Positions 53,317-64,000 of a DNA stretch of 64,000 nucleotides are shown here, piece by piece; the first letter of the stretch is position 1; each line of letters starts with the position of its first letter. The notes beneath the pieces are model-generated. The model ran no database searches. It was given only the letters and a program-made list of their open reading frames with translations, and was not told the DNA's origin. Both the position numbers and the translations under genes were made by a program. The stretch comes from Lineus longissimus (taxonomy: Eukaryota; Nemertea; Pilidiophora; Heteronemertea; Lineidae), in NCBI RefSeq assembly GCF_910592395.1, contig NC_088311.1:15566501-15630500 (forward strand), in the 5' to 3' direction.

Positions 53317-55097
53317 TATTCAATAATCATTGACCCGGGAAATGGCTTTCTCATTACAACTTGCCTGCAGGGCCCCCTATTGGCAGGTTTTGTTGTGCAG
53401 GTTCCTCATTGGCAACGTCGTCATGTGACGTCAGTGAAGAAACCTCTATATTGGGTTTTATGACATCAAAATTGCTTATGATTTCACCCAAATTAAAGGC
53501 TATTTGAATCATAATCAGTCAATTGTGACAATTACCCCCATGAACGATGATGTCTATATAAACCGCGATAGACGTCTATGCGCGTGCGCCCCCCGGCTGT
53601 TATAAAACGCGGATTTCTGCGGAAAAATCTAACTTGGCTGCAGGGTGGCTACCTTAACCGCAGGTGAGAGTTTTTCATATTAGTAGTGTGCATTGTTGTG
53701 CGCATGAAGTACCCCTGGTGACAAGGTCTTTGGGAATCTTCTTTGAGTCTTTGAGAAACGCCTGACAGCATCAGCATTATACGATTTAAAAAAAAATTGT
53801 ATTGGAACTGACACACAGAGTTACTTCTCAGGTCCTAGAAAATGGCTCAATGAGATCAGGTATGAAAAGATAGTGCAGTCTGCATTGAAAAGAGGTATCG
53901 CCATTCTCCCATCGAAGTTCACACTGTCAGGCTGTTTTTCCAATTACACTGTGTGGACTATGATTGGTTTTTAGTGACAGATTTCATCAATATGACTGTA
54001 GGTAGCCCAGATTAACTGAAGACCATTTTACGGATCTGAGATTCATTTTCTTTGAATCAAGGTTACGGTCATTTACAAAGTTTTTTTACACCAAGCGTTC
54101 AAAGCATCTATATCATAATACTATAAGGCGGCTCGATAAAGTGCCATTTGGGGGTAGTGTTTCGTCTCGAAATTTTGGACGTTTGCAGGTGATATGTTAT
54201 CCTGATGCAACGTTATGTTTATTTTCGGAAATTTACTTCAGCGGAGCTAACATTACCTTTTCAACAGCTGGCTGTAGGGGGATGATTGGAACAGCCTGTA
54301 CCTGTTGACCTGCGGAACTAAGGTTAATGTTATTTTCAATCCACGATTGCAGGTCACCTGATGTTCGAGATTTTGCGAGGAAAGAAATTGTGAACAAACG
54401 TATGGGTGCAGTTCAAATGTAAACAAAAATGTATTTTTGGTACTTTCGGTTGCTGGACTTGGGTTTTCCCGCAGTAAGGAGCTGGGGTCCATTGTTTATG
54501 GGTACTGTGTTAGCCAGAGCAAGCCCTTGATTATGAAGGGATTTTCAAATGAAGGTTACCATGGTCTATTTATGTGCTCACCACAGCTTTCAATACTTGA
54601 TCTGAAGAGGTGCGCTGAACCTGAAATGGCCTTATCAAGGAGCTGCTCACGGTGCTGGACTTCTAGCTTGCCTGTCGAGTAAGTGCCTCTCCCGAGACCT
54701 GGCTACATGTAGGAGGAGCTCGCATTTGAAAGTTATAGTAGTGATAGTGCAATTGGTTCGAGCCATTTGGAGGCCGACATGTGAAGGCCTATCTCGGTAC
54801 TCCTTCTTTTCCGTAAGGCGCATATTGCTGACTAAGGAACGAGACATTGCCTCATCATCTCTATCGGACCAACGAAATGAAATGAAAATGAAATGCAACT
54901 GATATACTTTTATGTGCACGCATACAGCACGCCACAGCTAGGTCCGAGTCTGTGGACAAATGGTTGGTTTAATTTGTCTCTTCGATATGGCTCCTTTAAT
55001 ATTGCATTAGATTTTCATTGCATATGTTTTATAATAATAAAAAAATAATAATAATAATAATTCAATCTATCCTCAAGGTATAGCTCATTTGAACCTG
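53317..55097. other. no gene seen
   Basis: No supported gene. Tandem AAATG-like sequence near 54874-54896 and an (AAT)n tract at 55029-55064 lie close to the second Helitron-like end. Open frames up to about 90 codons have no recognisable domain. Confidence 0.45.
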
Positions 55098-55121
55098 CCT
55101 GCGCCACGGGTACAATGCTAG
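55098..55121 (+). mobile_element. second candidate Helitron 3' end
   Basis: CCTGCGCCACGGGTACAATG followed by CTAG and T. It shares the GCGCCACGGGTA core, spacing and CTAG-T end with 53294-53317. Two copies 1.8 kb apart with the same end argue for one Helitron family. Confidence 0.45.
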
Positions 55122-57168
55122 TTGACAATGTATCATGTAATCCTCAACGCTTATACATTTAGCAAGCAAGGAACGGAACTGTCTTTGGCCTGATTGTATC
55201 TCGCCCATCAATCATGGTCTTTACGTAATCCCACGAGATAGCAGACGCTCGCTAACCATTTTGAAACGGACTAACCTGCTGTATGGACGACGGTTGAGTA
55301 CCTGTGCCTTGTGCACTTTTAATGAATATTGCATACGTTAGTTTTCTCGATTTGTGTGATAATTCCCACTATTTTCCTGAATTTACTGTGATGATATTTT
55401 GGAGACTGTCATGGTTTTTCGTGCTTGGATATATTTCTTGTGGATAATTGTCCTTTCCCTCTCAGCTTTCTGATGAGCATTATGAGCTGTTTTGTTGCAC
55501 TTCTTCTGTATAGTGCCATGCACTATACTATTTTTATTGACACTCAATCTACATGTACTTGAAATCGTGAACTACTGGAAATAACTCTCTTGTATTTGTG
55601 TATTCCTTCATGTGCCGGGCAAGTGAGGGTTCTAAGACAAGGGTTCCATTAACAAATTAAATCACTTCATATTCCTTGTCTGTCCCCTCATTTGCATGTG
55701 TATCATGATCCAATATCATGTTGCATACTACCATTAGGCCATATATGCATCTTAGTCACAACATTGTTCACCTGACCAGGTGCATGATTGCATGAAGGTA
55801 TTCAATGAATTTCTATTTCCAAACAAAATGGCTATGATAAGATATTTCATCGTGCTAAAGAATACGTACACCAAGAAACAAATGTGACAAATCGGTTGGT
55901 AATACTTACACAAGATAAAATTGAGCATAAGCCAGGTAAAGTTAAGACATCAGGAATTGTTGATGTATGGTGAATATGAGAAACATTGAGAATCATTATA
56001 TATTTATTTGTAAATAAGATGTAAAATAGTAATGATTAGTATTATTTTTGTATCCAGTATTATTTAATGGTATAAATTTATCACGAATTGCCTTTGAGTA
56101 AGATATTTGTTTTGTTGAGAAATATCATGAATTTGTATATACCAATTATTGTGAAACATCAAACATATTATTGCAGTCATACATTTTGACGCAATCCAGG
56201 GGAGAACACTTCAGAAAAGCAAGTTTAAACCAGAAATAGGTAGCGATTTGATGTGTAAACTGACCATAATAACTATAAAATGACTAAATTCCTCAAAAAC
56301 AGGTAAATGCCTGAACTCACACAGGTATATAGAAAGCAACAAGCTGCTAAATCGAGAGACGAGTACATGTGTTAGAACACCACAGGCGGATTGATCAGAG
56401 ACACGTGGTCACTGAGATCTGAACCCTGTAAAAAGTCTCCGATTTCCCGTATTTCTAATATTTTGGATATTTTCAAAAGTTTACTTGATTTCAACCAAGC
56501 ACAGGACACGTAAGTTTATTAAGTTTATGCCTTTCTCCCTGCTGTAATTATTATTCTTGACCTGGAACCAATTAATTAGCAACCTTCTTGATTATTATTA
56601 TTTCTGGCTTTGAAGTGTTCTCCCTAGGTTTGTGAGCGGAAATTGATTTTGATAAGAACATGATTACTAGTACCTGTATCTTTACACCTGCTGTTATTAA
56701 TGGCATCTAAACGGCATTCAGCCCAATCAATCGTTCAATGTCGTTAGGCCTTTTAATTGTATCTCTCCTTCTGCCATTGTAGATTCTCCTCAATAAAATT
56801 ATAAAACATATTTTATTCTTATCTTGGTAACTAACAACCGTTTGCATGAAATTGATTCCTAGCGAAGAGGTACGGTCCTTATTACATGCGTCCCTTTCTG
56901 CTATCTTAAAGCTTGTATTTTACTTTTGTAGCTAAGTCCATCATCCCCCACTCCCAATTCTGCAATGTTTAGCAGAGCCTGACACAAATAATACCTCGCA
57001 TTTGGGACTCATTTCCCTAAAGAAACATACCGGCACCATACAGGAAATACTGACTTGTCTCAATGCGACCTCCAGCGGTGAAAGATAACTAATCTATCAC
57101 AGGTGTCAATTAAAAGTGTTGCTGTCTTTACATTTGCTTGTCTCAGGACCTTGTGTGAAACCTTGAGC
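55122..57168. other. no gene seen
   Basis: AT-rich sequence without supported coding regions, repeats or RNA genes. Confidence 0.45.
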
Positions 57169-57385
57169 AAACCTCTCACCACTTCACAAGCGTAAGAGTT
57201 ATCTCCCAGACTAATGTCCCCATTACTGGAGGAAACCTCTTACCATTTCACTAGCATAAGAGTTATTCCCCAGATCACTGTTCCCATCACTTGAGCAATT
57301 ATTACCATTTCACAATCGTAAGATTTATTCCCTGGATCACTGTCCCTATTGCCGGCGCAGTCTTTCCACTTCACAAGCGTAAGAC
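57169..57385. repeat. about 62-bp tandem repeat, four degenerate copies
   Basis: Copies are marked by (C/T)TTCAC(A/T)A(G/T)C(G/A)TAAG at about 57182, 57246, 57308 and 57369, each followed by a TTATTCCC..GATCACTGTCCC-like segment. The period is 61-64 bp. Function unknown. Confidence 0.65.
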
Positions 57386-59112
57386 AAAAGCCAACTTAAC
57401 CCCTATATGGTGGAGAACTACTCTTGCCTTCATACCGTCACCCAACTTTAACTAACCAATCACATTAATTAGTGAACCAACCATTCCATAAAGCCCCGTT
57501 CACTCAACCTCTACATCCGGGGTCTAATTGATTAGCAATTCCAAATGGCTGCACCATAGACTCTGGACCACCTTTTTCATATGCTGCGTCACCGCCAGAA
57601 TATGGGGGCGACGTAGTATGTCTAATCTCTGACCCAGCTAGTTTGCCGTTATACATGTCACTACTGTTTCTACATGACAAAAACATTTTTGTGGCCCGGC
57701 AAATAAGTTTTAATTTGAAAACACATGTCCTATGGTAGACGTGAATAAAGAAGATACCTGACACGAAGATCCAAAAATGTATTATTTGTCGCTTTATGTA
57801 ATAAAATATTTTGCCACCTGCTTAAAATCGTTACACCATATAAACAAATCCACGTGGTTGTTATTTAATCGTGATGACAAGTTTTCGTTGCAGTTAATTC
57901 ACAATATGCATCAAATGGTAAATATTTTGTCATTGATATTCTGGCTGGTTTAGTTTAAAACATTTTAGTGCAATTTATTGTTTATTTGCAGCATTGAGGA
58001 TATTAACAGACTAATTATAACCAAAGGTCAAGAGCGCGAATTCAAGCCATAGTAGGCTTGGATTGCTGTTCATATGATAACCAGAAGCAAAATTAAAATT
58101 GTATATGTTCATCATCATATGCTAATGATAAAATAACATGTGATAGCGAGAGAGGTCATCGATATTTTTGTAAATTTTCATTAACTAAGCTTTGATTTTA
58201 AGATTATTCCAGGGGTATAAGAGGACCACTGGAAGTGAGGAGCGCATTGACCCCTGGATATAGAGGTTGCCGTATATGGCAAGCCGTGTGTCCAATAAGA
58301 ATGAAAACAAGTTTTTTTCTCACGGAACCTTTTTTTCAATGAAACCTGGTTTTCTTACATAAAACTAGGTTATATGAAAGAAACTAGGGGCCATATTCAT
58401 AAAGGGTGTTTTTCTCTAAGACATGATTTTAATCATAACTAGCCTAAACGATGATTAAACAGGTGGTGATCAGACGTTCAATTTAGGCAGCAATTCATAA
58501 AGAGGTATTATAGCATCAGCCGTTTAACCAGCGTACAAAAGTAGATACCTGTGACTAAGTAACAAAAGAAATGTTAAGGGCAGAGACATGTATTCATCCA
58601 CGACCGGAAGTGAGTCACATAGAGCTTATCAACATGTCAAGTTGTGGTAAATACATGGCTGGAATGGACCAAAGTGGAATTAATTCTCAATCTGTGGTTG
58701 ATTCTTAATCTACAGAGTCAGGCCATCACAGAAATATGCTTTTTGATAATATATTTAAGAAAATGTGGTCTCACTGGTCAGTTTAGAACTTGGACTTTGA
58801 CAGGGCCATATCAATGCGCCAGTGACGTTTTGATTGATATGGTGTACGGAAATCTTTTTTTCTCAGGCAATCGGTATTGGAATTTTTGAAAACTTTATTA
58901 TGCTATTGGCAAAGGGTTCTTCTTGACATATATCAAATTTTGTGCCGATTGATTGGTCCAAGGATGTACTTTTTTTACCAAAACGTATGCACAACAATGT
59001 ACATGTAATGTACACAGGTTTTAATAGAGGACTCTGGCCTTAAACGTTCCGGTGGGCTTGTTTATCTCCCGTTTAAAATGTCATTTCGGTCTTGGCGAGC
59101 TTGGGATTCGCC
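57386..59112. other. no gene seen; possible Harbinger left end at 58387
   Basis: GGGGCCATATTCATAAAGGG at 58387 has the look of a Harbinger terminal repeat and could be the left end of HARB-B, but the matching right end was not found. A related ATTCATAAAGAGG lies near 58492. No coding region is supported up to 59112. Confidence 0.35.
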
Positions 59113-60215
59113 ATGGATCCTCTGCATATCCTAGAATTAGCTGCAGATGAAGTCGCAGGACAGAGGCAACAAGTGAACTTGCGAGTTTTTAAGGACCGTA
59201 CTAATCCCTTGGAGTAGAACAGTGACCTGAAATTTGTGCAGCGATATCGAATTTCAAAGGAATCGGACAGTTACTTTCTTGAACTTATCGGGCCAGATAT
59301 CGAACATCCCTCCAGACGTAATCATGCCCTTCTTCCTGTAGATCAACTGTGTATTGCCCTCCGATTTTATGCCTGTGGCAATTTACTTAGCGATCCTGCA
59401 TATACATGCCGAACCTACATGTTGACACCTGTTCTTGATCCCACAACAGAATCAGAAAGAAAATACAACAGGGCACAAAGAAGAACACGAGGTTTGATAG
59501 AAAGGGTGTACGGCATATGGAGGAAACGTTTTCACAGTGTTGGCGATCGCAACAGCCTTCGATGTTCGGTAATTATAGTCCAGTCAATCTATTATGAATA
59601 ATTAGCAAGTGGTACCTCAGATAATATGGAGCATGCATGGGTCATAGATCATATATAAGCCTACATGTACACATACAGGGTGTAGCATCTGATTCAATCA
59701 TATTTCAAAAGTAACAGAAAACGCAATACTAAGGGGAAAATAACCTCCGGGCCGAGAAATAAAATCACCCTCTTTTAGTTGCAGAGAAATATGGCTATTG
59801 TTGTAGCCACTGCCTGTTTACATAACCTTGCAATTCAACGAAATGACCCACTGCCGGGAGATGATGATGATCATGCACCAATTTTCGAACAACCAGATAT
59901 GGAAGCGAATCGATTGGAGGCTAACGTCCGTGGCAACATATTCAGACAAAGGCCCGTATTCTAAGACATCCCTTTAGCTTAAGGTGGGACTTAAGGTCCA
60001 CCTTTATAAGATTTTCATTTCAGAGATGACCCTTTATGTCAGGTAAAGTGCTCCCTTTGGAAGCTCTCTTAGGAAAAGTGGGGGTCGTTTCACAGACCTC
60101 ACTTTAGCCTAAAGGAGAACTTTATTTGCTTCAAAGGGATCCTTAAAATAAAGTTAGGTCTGGACCAAACTTTAGTGTCCCTTTAGCCTCCGACTTGTGT
60201 AGGCGACTTTTGTTG

Positions 60216-61256
60216 ATGATGGCCGACTATGTACATCGCATTGCTCGACTGTATGACGTAAATCTGGGCAGGGAACGCTTCAGAACCAGACTTCCCATTT
60301 TTCAAGAAAATGACTATAATGACGAGTCATTTTTCAAGCGCTTTCGCTTCACAAAGAATGGATTCAATTATCTGATGGATTTCTTGGGGCCCGACTTGCC
60401 AGACGCAGCGAACCAACGTGGAATCCCTTTGACATCAAGGACACAACTGCTAGTGGCTCTTCGATATTTCGCAACTGGATCATTCCAGATCGTTTCTGGT
60501 GACCTGCAAGGTGTTTCCTAACCATCAGCTTCGAGGATTGTCAAGAAGGTTTCCAGAGCTATTGCCAGTCATCGAGGACAGATAATTCGGTTTCCAACAG
60601 GCCAGGACGCTGTGAGGAATAAGGTAACATTCTATGAATTGCATGGCTTTCCTGATGTTCTGGGATGTATCGATGGTGTTCACATTCCAATACAGGCCCC
60701 AAGCGTGGAGGAAAAAGAGATCTATCGATGCCGCAAGGGATTTATGTCCCTGAATGTTCAAGGTATTGCAGATGCCAAACTGAAATTCGTTAACATTGTC
60801 AACCGCTGGCCAGGCTCCACTCACGACTCTCGGATTTTTAACAACAGTCGGATTAGTTTGCAGTTTGAGCAAGGACAGTTCAATGGTCTTCTTCTTGGCG
60901 ATAAGGGATATGCATGTCGACCATTCCTCATGACACCATTCAGGAATCCAGACGGCCTCGCTGAGAATGCCTACAACAGATCTCACAAAAGAACACGATC
61001 TGTTGTTGAACGAATGTTCGGTATATGGAAGCGAAAATTTCCTTGTTTGAAGGAGGGACTACGGGTAAAGCTCGACACAGCCATGGCTGTCATAACTGCA
61101 ACTGCCATCTTGCATAACATTGCTATAGATCTGAAAGAGCCCGATTTCGGTGTAGAGCGAGTGGTAGAGGATGACGGTGCTATGATCAGACATGTCAGAG
61201 ATGAAGAGATGGGTGTAGTGGTGAGGCAGAGAATAGTTCAACAGTGGTTTCAATGA
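60216..61256 (+). pseudogene. HARB-C transposase, one nonsense codon
   Basis: A 347-codon frame from ATG 60216 to TGA 61256, full length for Harbinger, interrupted only by TAA at 60519-60521 (codon 102). That codon lies in the helix-turn-helix where relatives have Q (GVS-Q-PSASRIV), a single C-to-T change. N-terminal helices: RTQLLVALRYFATGSFQIVS. DDE core: VLGCIDGVHIPIQAP (D), RWPGSTHDSRIFNN (D), LLGDKGYACRPFLMTPFRNP, RTRSVVERMFGIWKRKF (E). All catalytic residues are present. No intron is needed. If the stop is a polymorphism or is read through, the gene could still be active. Confidence 0.88.
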
Positions 61257-61473
61257 AGAGACGTGTGTAACAATTATCATTGACAAGACTACTTTATTAC
61301 TGATGAATTAACATAACATTCAGACAGTGTCTGAACAAAACAAAACATGTTGTGATGCTTAAAATCACTTGCATTAATCTGGCTTCAGGGATATTTGTTT
61401 CAAAAAGACTGCAGTGTCAGTGTTCGCACTTGTGTTTCAATCCTAGGAATGGGAATGTTTTCCAGTTATTTGT

Positions 61474-62461
61474 TTATACCATACAACTGTACCATGATTC
61501 AGTTAAGCTCACCATAAATACTAAAATTTGGTAATCAGCAGTGTTGTTTGCTGTTTCTTGCTCTGATGATTGTGCAACTTGTTTGTTGGCATTTGCCAAT
61601 AAATTCATCTGATGCCTGAACAGTTCCATGCGCTTGTCATGTTCTTCCCGTTGAAATTGAATCTTCTCCTCCAGATATTTCATTTGCAGAGCATGCTCCT
61701 TCCTCTGCATTTCCAGAGCAGCAGTCATAGCAGGGCCGTGGGCAGGGCTTTGGGAGCCACTTTGGTTTGCTGTTTGGAGGATGTAGCAGGTGTACTAAGT
61801 GTACTGATCATCGATGTAGTGGGCTTGCTTACTTCATCTTCACTCCTGGCTGATGGATTCTCTGCATCAGACTCGTTGGTCGGCGGTTTTCCAGCAGCTG
61901 TATGCTTCTTTATTGTTTCTGCAATAGGAACAAGAAAATCAGTGAAAGTCAGGTGCCATGGGACATTCCAGCTTCTGCAAGCAAATTACTTATCCTCCAG
62001 CAATGCACATTTCTATACTTACCTGGTACATTATGATAGTCGGTGTCATTGTCAAAGCTGTTATCCAATGGTTTCAGCACTTCACTACAATATGATGCAA
62101 CCATATGCGACAGATCATCGGCGACAGTGTCTTTCTCCACGGGCCCCCCTCCTGTCTGGTGGCGAGTTTTCTTCTCCTGGGCGACGTCTTTTTTAGCCTT
62201 CGCTTTCAAGTTCTCAAGGACCTTCTTCAGCTGTGTGGCACTGCACTCTGTTTCCCCTTTCTTTATTGATGGCTGCTCATTGAACTTTTTGACAATCCTA
62301 TCCCACGCCTGGTTTTTTCTGCTTGTAACTTTGTTCGTATTTTCTTTCAAGTCCAGAATACTCTTTTCCTTTTGCACAAGATTCATTAGGAACTGCTTCT
62401 CTAATTCATTGAAGCTTCGTCGCGTTCGACCTTCGAAACATATTTTAGAGGCCTTCGGCAT
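61474..62461 (-). pseudogene. HARB-C Myb/SANT-like partner gene
   Basis: ATG at 62461 (MPKASKICFEGRTRRSFNEL). Exon 1 runs to 62023 at a G|GTAAGT donor and has a Myb/SANT-like fold: RSFNELEKQFLMNLVQKEKS, NTNKVTSRKNQAWDRIVKKF, ATQLKKVLENLKAKAKKDV. This is the zeste-type domain of Harbinger partner proteins. Exon 2 begins at 61918 after CCTATTGCAG and ends at 61474. Its C-terminal half is a coiled coil (LEMQRKEHALQMKYLEEKIQ then FQREEHDKRMELFRHQMN). A one-base shift near 61775 separates the exon start (KKHTAAGKPP) from the coiled coil; apart from that the gene looks complete. It likely helps the transposase enter the nucleus and bind the element ends. Confidence 0.75.
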
Positions 62462-62904
62462 GGCTGTACAGATGTTCAACTCGCAGATGTCTGTGATGTT
62501 CAACTTGCAGAGGTAGCCACACTGTATACAATGCATGTGCTCAATGACAACTTCATGAATACGTTTAGGTAACCACATGTGGAAATGCCTTTTATCACCG
62601 AATACATAATCATAAGGGTCAGTTAGTAAAAGGGACACTGCTATAAGGGGCCTTTAGCAATTCTTTATTAAAGTGTCACCTTAGTGGAAGGGAAGCCAAA
62701 GTCTGGTTCTTGAATACGGATGGCTGAGGGACACTTAAGAAAAGGGAAACTTAGCTAAGGGACACTTAATTAAAGGGCCCTTTAAAGTTGATTTAAGGAA
62801 CATCTTAGAATACGGGCCAAAGATTCATAAGGGAACATTTCCAGTAGGTATTTCTATTTATTCTGTTATGATAACTACAGATCCATAGTCAATTTTCTGC
62901 GTTT

Positions 62905-63074
62905 TTACTTGTAGTATACCGCTTTGGCTTCATATGCAGCTTTCTTCGCCTTCGGGACATCCTTCTTTAAAAGTGCACCTTCCTGTTCATATTCAATCAA
63001 TTTCATTTTGCTTGATGCTCGTCTTTCAGGTAGGTCAATGCCTCCGCAGTCTTGGACAACACTGGTGATACCCG
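62905..63074 (-). pseudogene. HARB-B Myb/SANT partner gene, last exon
   Basis: The minus strand exon follows an acceptor AACCTCAG and starts at 63074. It reads RRASSKMKLIEYEQEGALLK and KDVPKAKKAAYEAKAVYYK, then a stop at 62905. The lysine-rich helical C-terminus, minus orientation and position just beyond the transposase stop match the partner-gene layout of HARB-C and HARB-A. Earlier exons, with the DNA-binding part, are not recognisable to the right, so the element is probably truncated there. Confidence 0.5.
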
Positions 63075-63362
63075 CTGAGGTTCAACTGATGGATATTTTG
63101 TTCGGCTGTAAGACATTGGAGAGGTTCACTGATGGATTTCTGAGGCAAATGATCTGGACAATACCGGTGTAGTAGAAACCATTGCCCTACTAAACTGAGT
63201 GCCCGGCGGGGCAATAAAAAACGGCCTGCCCCACCAGGGCAATTTGTATCTAGGGCAAACATTTTTGCTACAACTATGATAGATCAGACTGCCCGCAGAT
63301 ACAGGATGCCCTATGTCACATTTCCCTATAGGTCTGTGCCGTTGAATTCACAGTTAAAGCAG
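63075..63362. other. no gene seen
   Basis: GC-rich palindromic bits (GTGCCCGGCGGGGCA near 63200) but no supported gene. It is probably the truncated right part of HARB-B or unrelated flank. Confidence 0.4.
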
Positions 63363-63370
63363 AGAAAAAT

Positions 63371-63485
63371 TAGGGTCGATGCCGTCCGGTCGCAGTGGCT
63401 TGGATCGTAAAAGCATGTACTAATAAATTTCTTTCCTTCTAGATTCTTTCAGGTTGACCCAGGTTCGAGTCCCGCTGTTGGCGAA
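63371..63485 (+). repeat. tRNA-like sequence with pol III B box
   Basis: GGTTCGAGTCC at 63462-63472 is a perfect pol III B box in a T-arm-like setting. About 80 bases upstream, GGTCGCAGTGGCTTGG resembles an A box. The ends only partly pair (GCC with GGC), and the A-to-B distance is long for a tRNA. It is more likely a tRNA-derived SINE head or a tRNA pseudogene than a working tRNA. Confidence 0.4.
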
Positions 63486-63768
63486 TGTGTTTATAATAAA
63501 TGAATAAAGGCTTTAAAGTATGCTCCTCGTAAACCATGATAATATGACTTCTATGGTTCGTTTTCCCTTCCTTTCTTTTTTTCTTTAATAATATAAAATT
63601 TAATATTCATCATGTTTAATCTTTTTTATTCGGAATGCACATATTTTGTAATTCTATCGACCATGAAACCTTTTCCATAGACTATTCTAGTATGCTTTAC
63701 ACTTTCAAGTGACGTAATAGGGCCAAGATATAAGGCCTGAGTTCGTTGTCTGTTCGCATTTGCTCATC

Positions 63769-63987
63769 ATGAGCCACGTATTTGACGCGGTGCGCAGGTA
63801 TTTGCAAAACAAAACATACACCAGAGATGTCACTGCCGCGCAAAAGAACGATATTCGACGCCAAGCCAGGATAACTACAAACTCGGCCCCGATGGTCGAT
63901 ACTCGGTCAATAATAAGGGACATAAGGACTTACGGAATTGGAAGGAGGTTGTCGAGAGTGATGAACAGAAAAGTCATATTCTCTTAG
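63769..63987 (+). CDS. candidate first exon or small frame, integrase-linker-like
   Basis: ATG at 63769 opens 72 codons: MSHVFDAVRRYLQNKTYTRD, VTAAQKNDIRRQAR and on to a stop at 63985-63987. The Y-L-x-x-x-x-Y-x-x-x-V-T-x-x-x-K-x-x-I-R-R-x-A pattern resembles the segment before the zinc-binding domain in gypsy-type integrases and domesticated integrase proteins (KRBA2-like). After that point the similarity stops, so an intron may begin near 63870. A TATA-like GATATAAG lies 40 bases upstream. The window ends at once, so it cannot be judged further. Confidence 0.35.
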   Translation: MSHVFDAVRRYLQNKTYTRDVTAAQKNDIRRQARITTNSAPMVDTRSIIRDIRTYGIGRRLSRVMNRKVIFS

Positions 63988-64000
63988 GGTTACATTCATC

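Larger units (their letters stand above)
59951..62818. mobile_element. HARB-C: near-complete PIF/Harbinger element nested in HARB-B
   Basis: 2868 bp. The terminal inverted repeats begin GGCCCGTATTCTAAGA at both ends, followed by CTTTA/TTAAGG-rich subterminal repeats. The 3-bp target duplication AAA is at 59948-59950 and 62819-62821. Removing the element and one AAA restores the HARB-B C-terminal frame to its stop, confirming the borders. It carries a single-exon transposase on the plus strand and a two-exon Myb/SANT gene on the minus strand, arranged tail to tail. Confidence 0.9.
59113..62847 (+). pseudogene. HARB-B transposase, deleted and interrupted
   Basis: Harbinger DDE transposase. ATG at 59113; a TAG at 59215-59217 interrupts the N-terminal part. 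The frame continues LIGPDIEHPSRRNHALLPV and DQLCIALRFYACGNLL. It then jumps near 59390 to SDPAYTCRTYMLTPVLDP, so the region with the first two catalytic aspartates (about 130 residues) is deleted. RTRGLIERVYGIWRKRF retains the catalytic E. An intron runs from 59569 to 59784 (GTAATT donor, TTTTAGTTGCAG acceptor). The last exon starts NMAIVVATACLHNLAIQRND and is interrupted after 59950 by HARB-C. Beyond HARB-C, 62822-62847 supplies the last codons and a TAG stop. Confidence 0.8.

Noticed and set aside
61612-62516. Plus-strand frames of 157-194 codons
   Set aside because: Antisense to the HARB-C Myb/SANT exons, which have splice sites and a domain.

Overview
The window is eukaryotic, animal-type DNA dominated by transposable elements. 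Evidence: spliced transposase genes with GT-AG introns, BEL/Pao LTR retrotransposons, PIF/Harbinger elements carrying the two-gene (transposase plus Myb/SANT) layout, pogo-like transposases, a non-LTR retrotransposon, foldback MITEs, candidate Helitron ends, microsatellites and low coding density. A repeat family with a GCTCACCT/AGGTGAGC hairpin end, a GTCGTCCGTCG tract and a GGCCC-GGCC end resembles repeats I associate with molluscs and related lophotrochozoans, so a marine lophotrochozoan (mollusc likely) is my guess; this is not proven. No clearly intact host gene is present.

Layout. 1-7.9 kb: mostly non-coding, with small foldback elements and one minus-strand pair of exons that join in phase (3187-3800). 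7.9-13.4 kb: a minus-strand LINE reverse transcriptase split into three pieces by a 2.86-kb GCTCACCT-family repeat and a 1.3-kb insertion. 13.4-14.3 kb: a long-TIR MITE. 15.6-24.0 kb: a large Harbinger element (HARB-A) with a four-exon transposase and an opposing Myb/SANT gene; inside it sit two MITEs and a second GCTCACCT repeat that holds a solo LTR. 25.1-33.7 kb: a decayed BEL element (BEL-1) interrupted by a pogo-like element, which holds a Harbinger relic (HARB-D) in an intron and a MITE at its very end. 34.6-35.1 kb: candidate host exons. 35-41 kb: nearly featureless. 41.2-42.3 kb: an array of about 145-bp repeats. 43.1-50.9 kb: a complete-ended BEL element (BEL-2) with two LTRs and a 5-bp target duplication, inserted beside an older pogo-like fragment. 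51.1-51.8 kb: a large inverted repeat. 53-58 kb: candidate Helitron ends and short tandem repeats. 59.1-63.1 kb: Harbinger HARB-B, interrupted near its stop codon by HARB-C, whose transposase is spoiled by only one stop codon. The last 230 bases may begin a further gene.

The main interest is stratigraphy. Target duplications and restored reading frames give an order of events: BEL-1, then pogo, then HARB-D and the terminal MITE; and HARB-B, then HARB-C. I found no CRISPR array, bacterial operon or evident new defence system. Coordinates of decayed elements are approximate unless TIRs or target duplications are cited.
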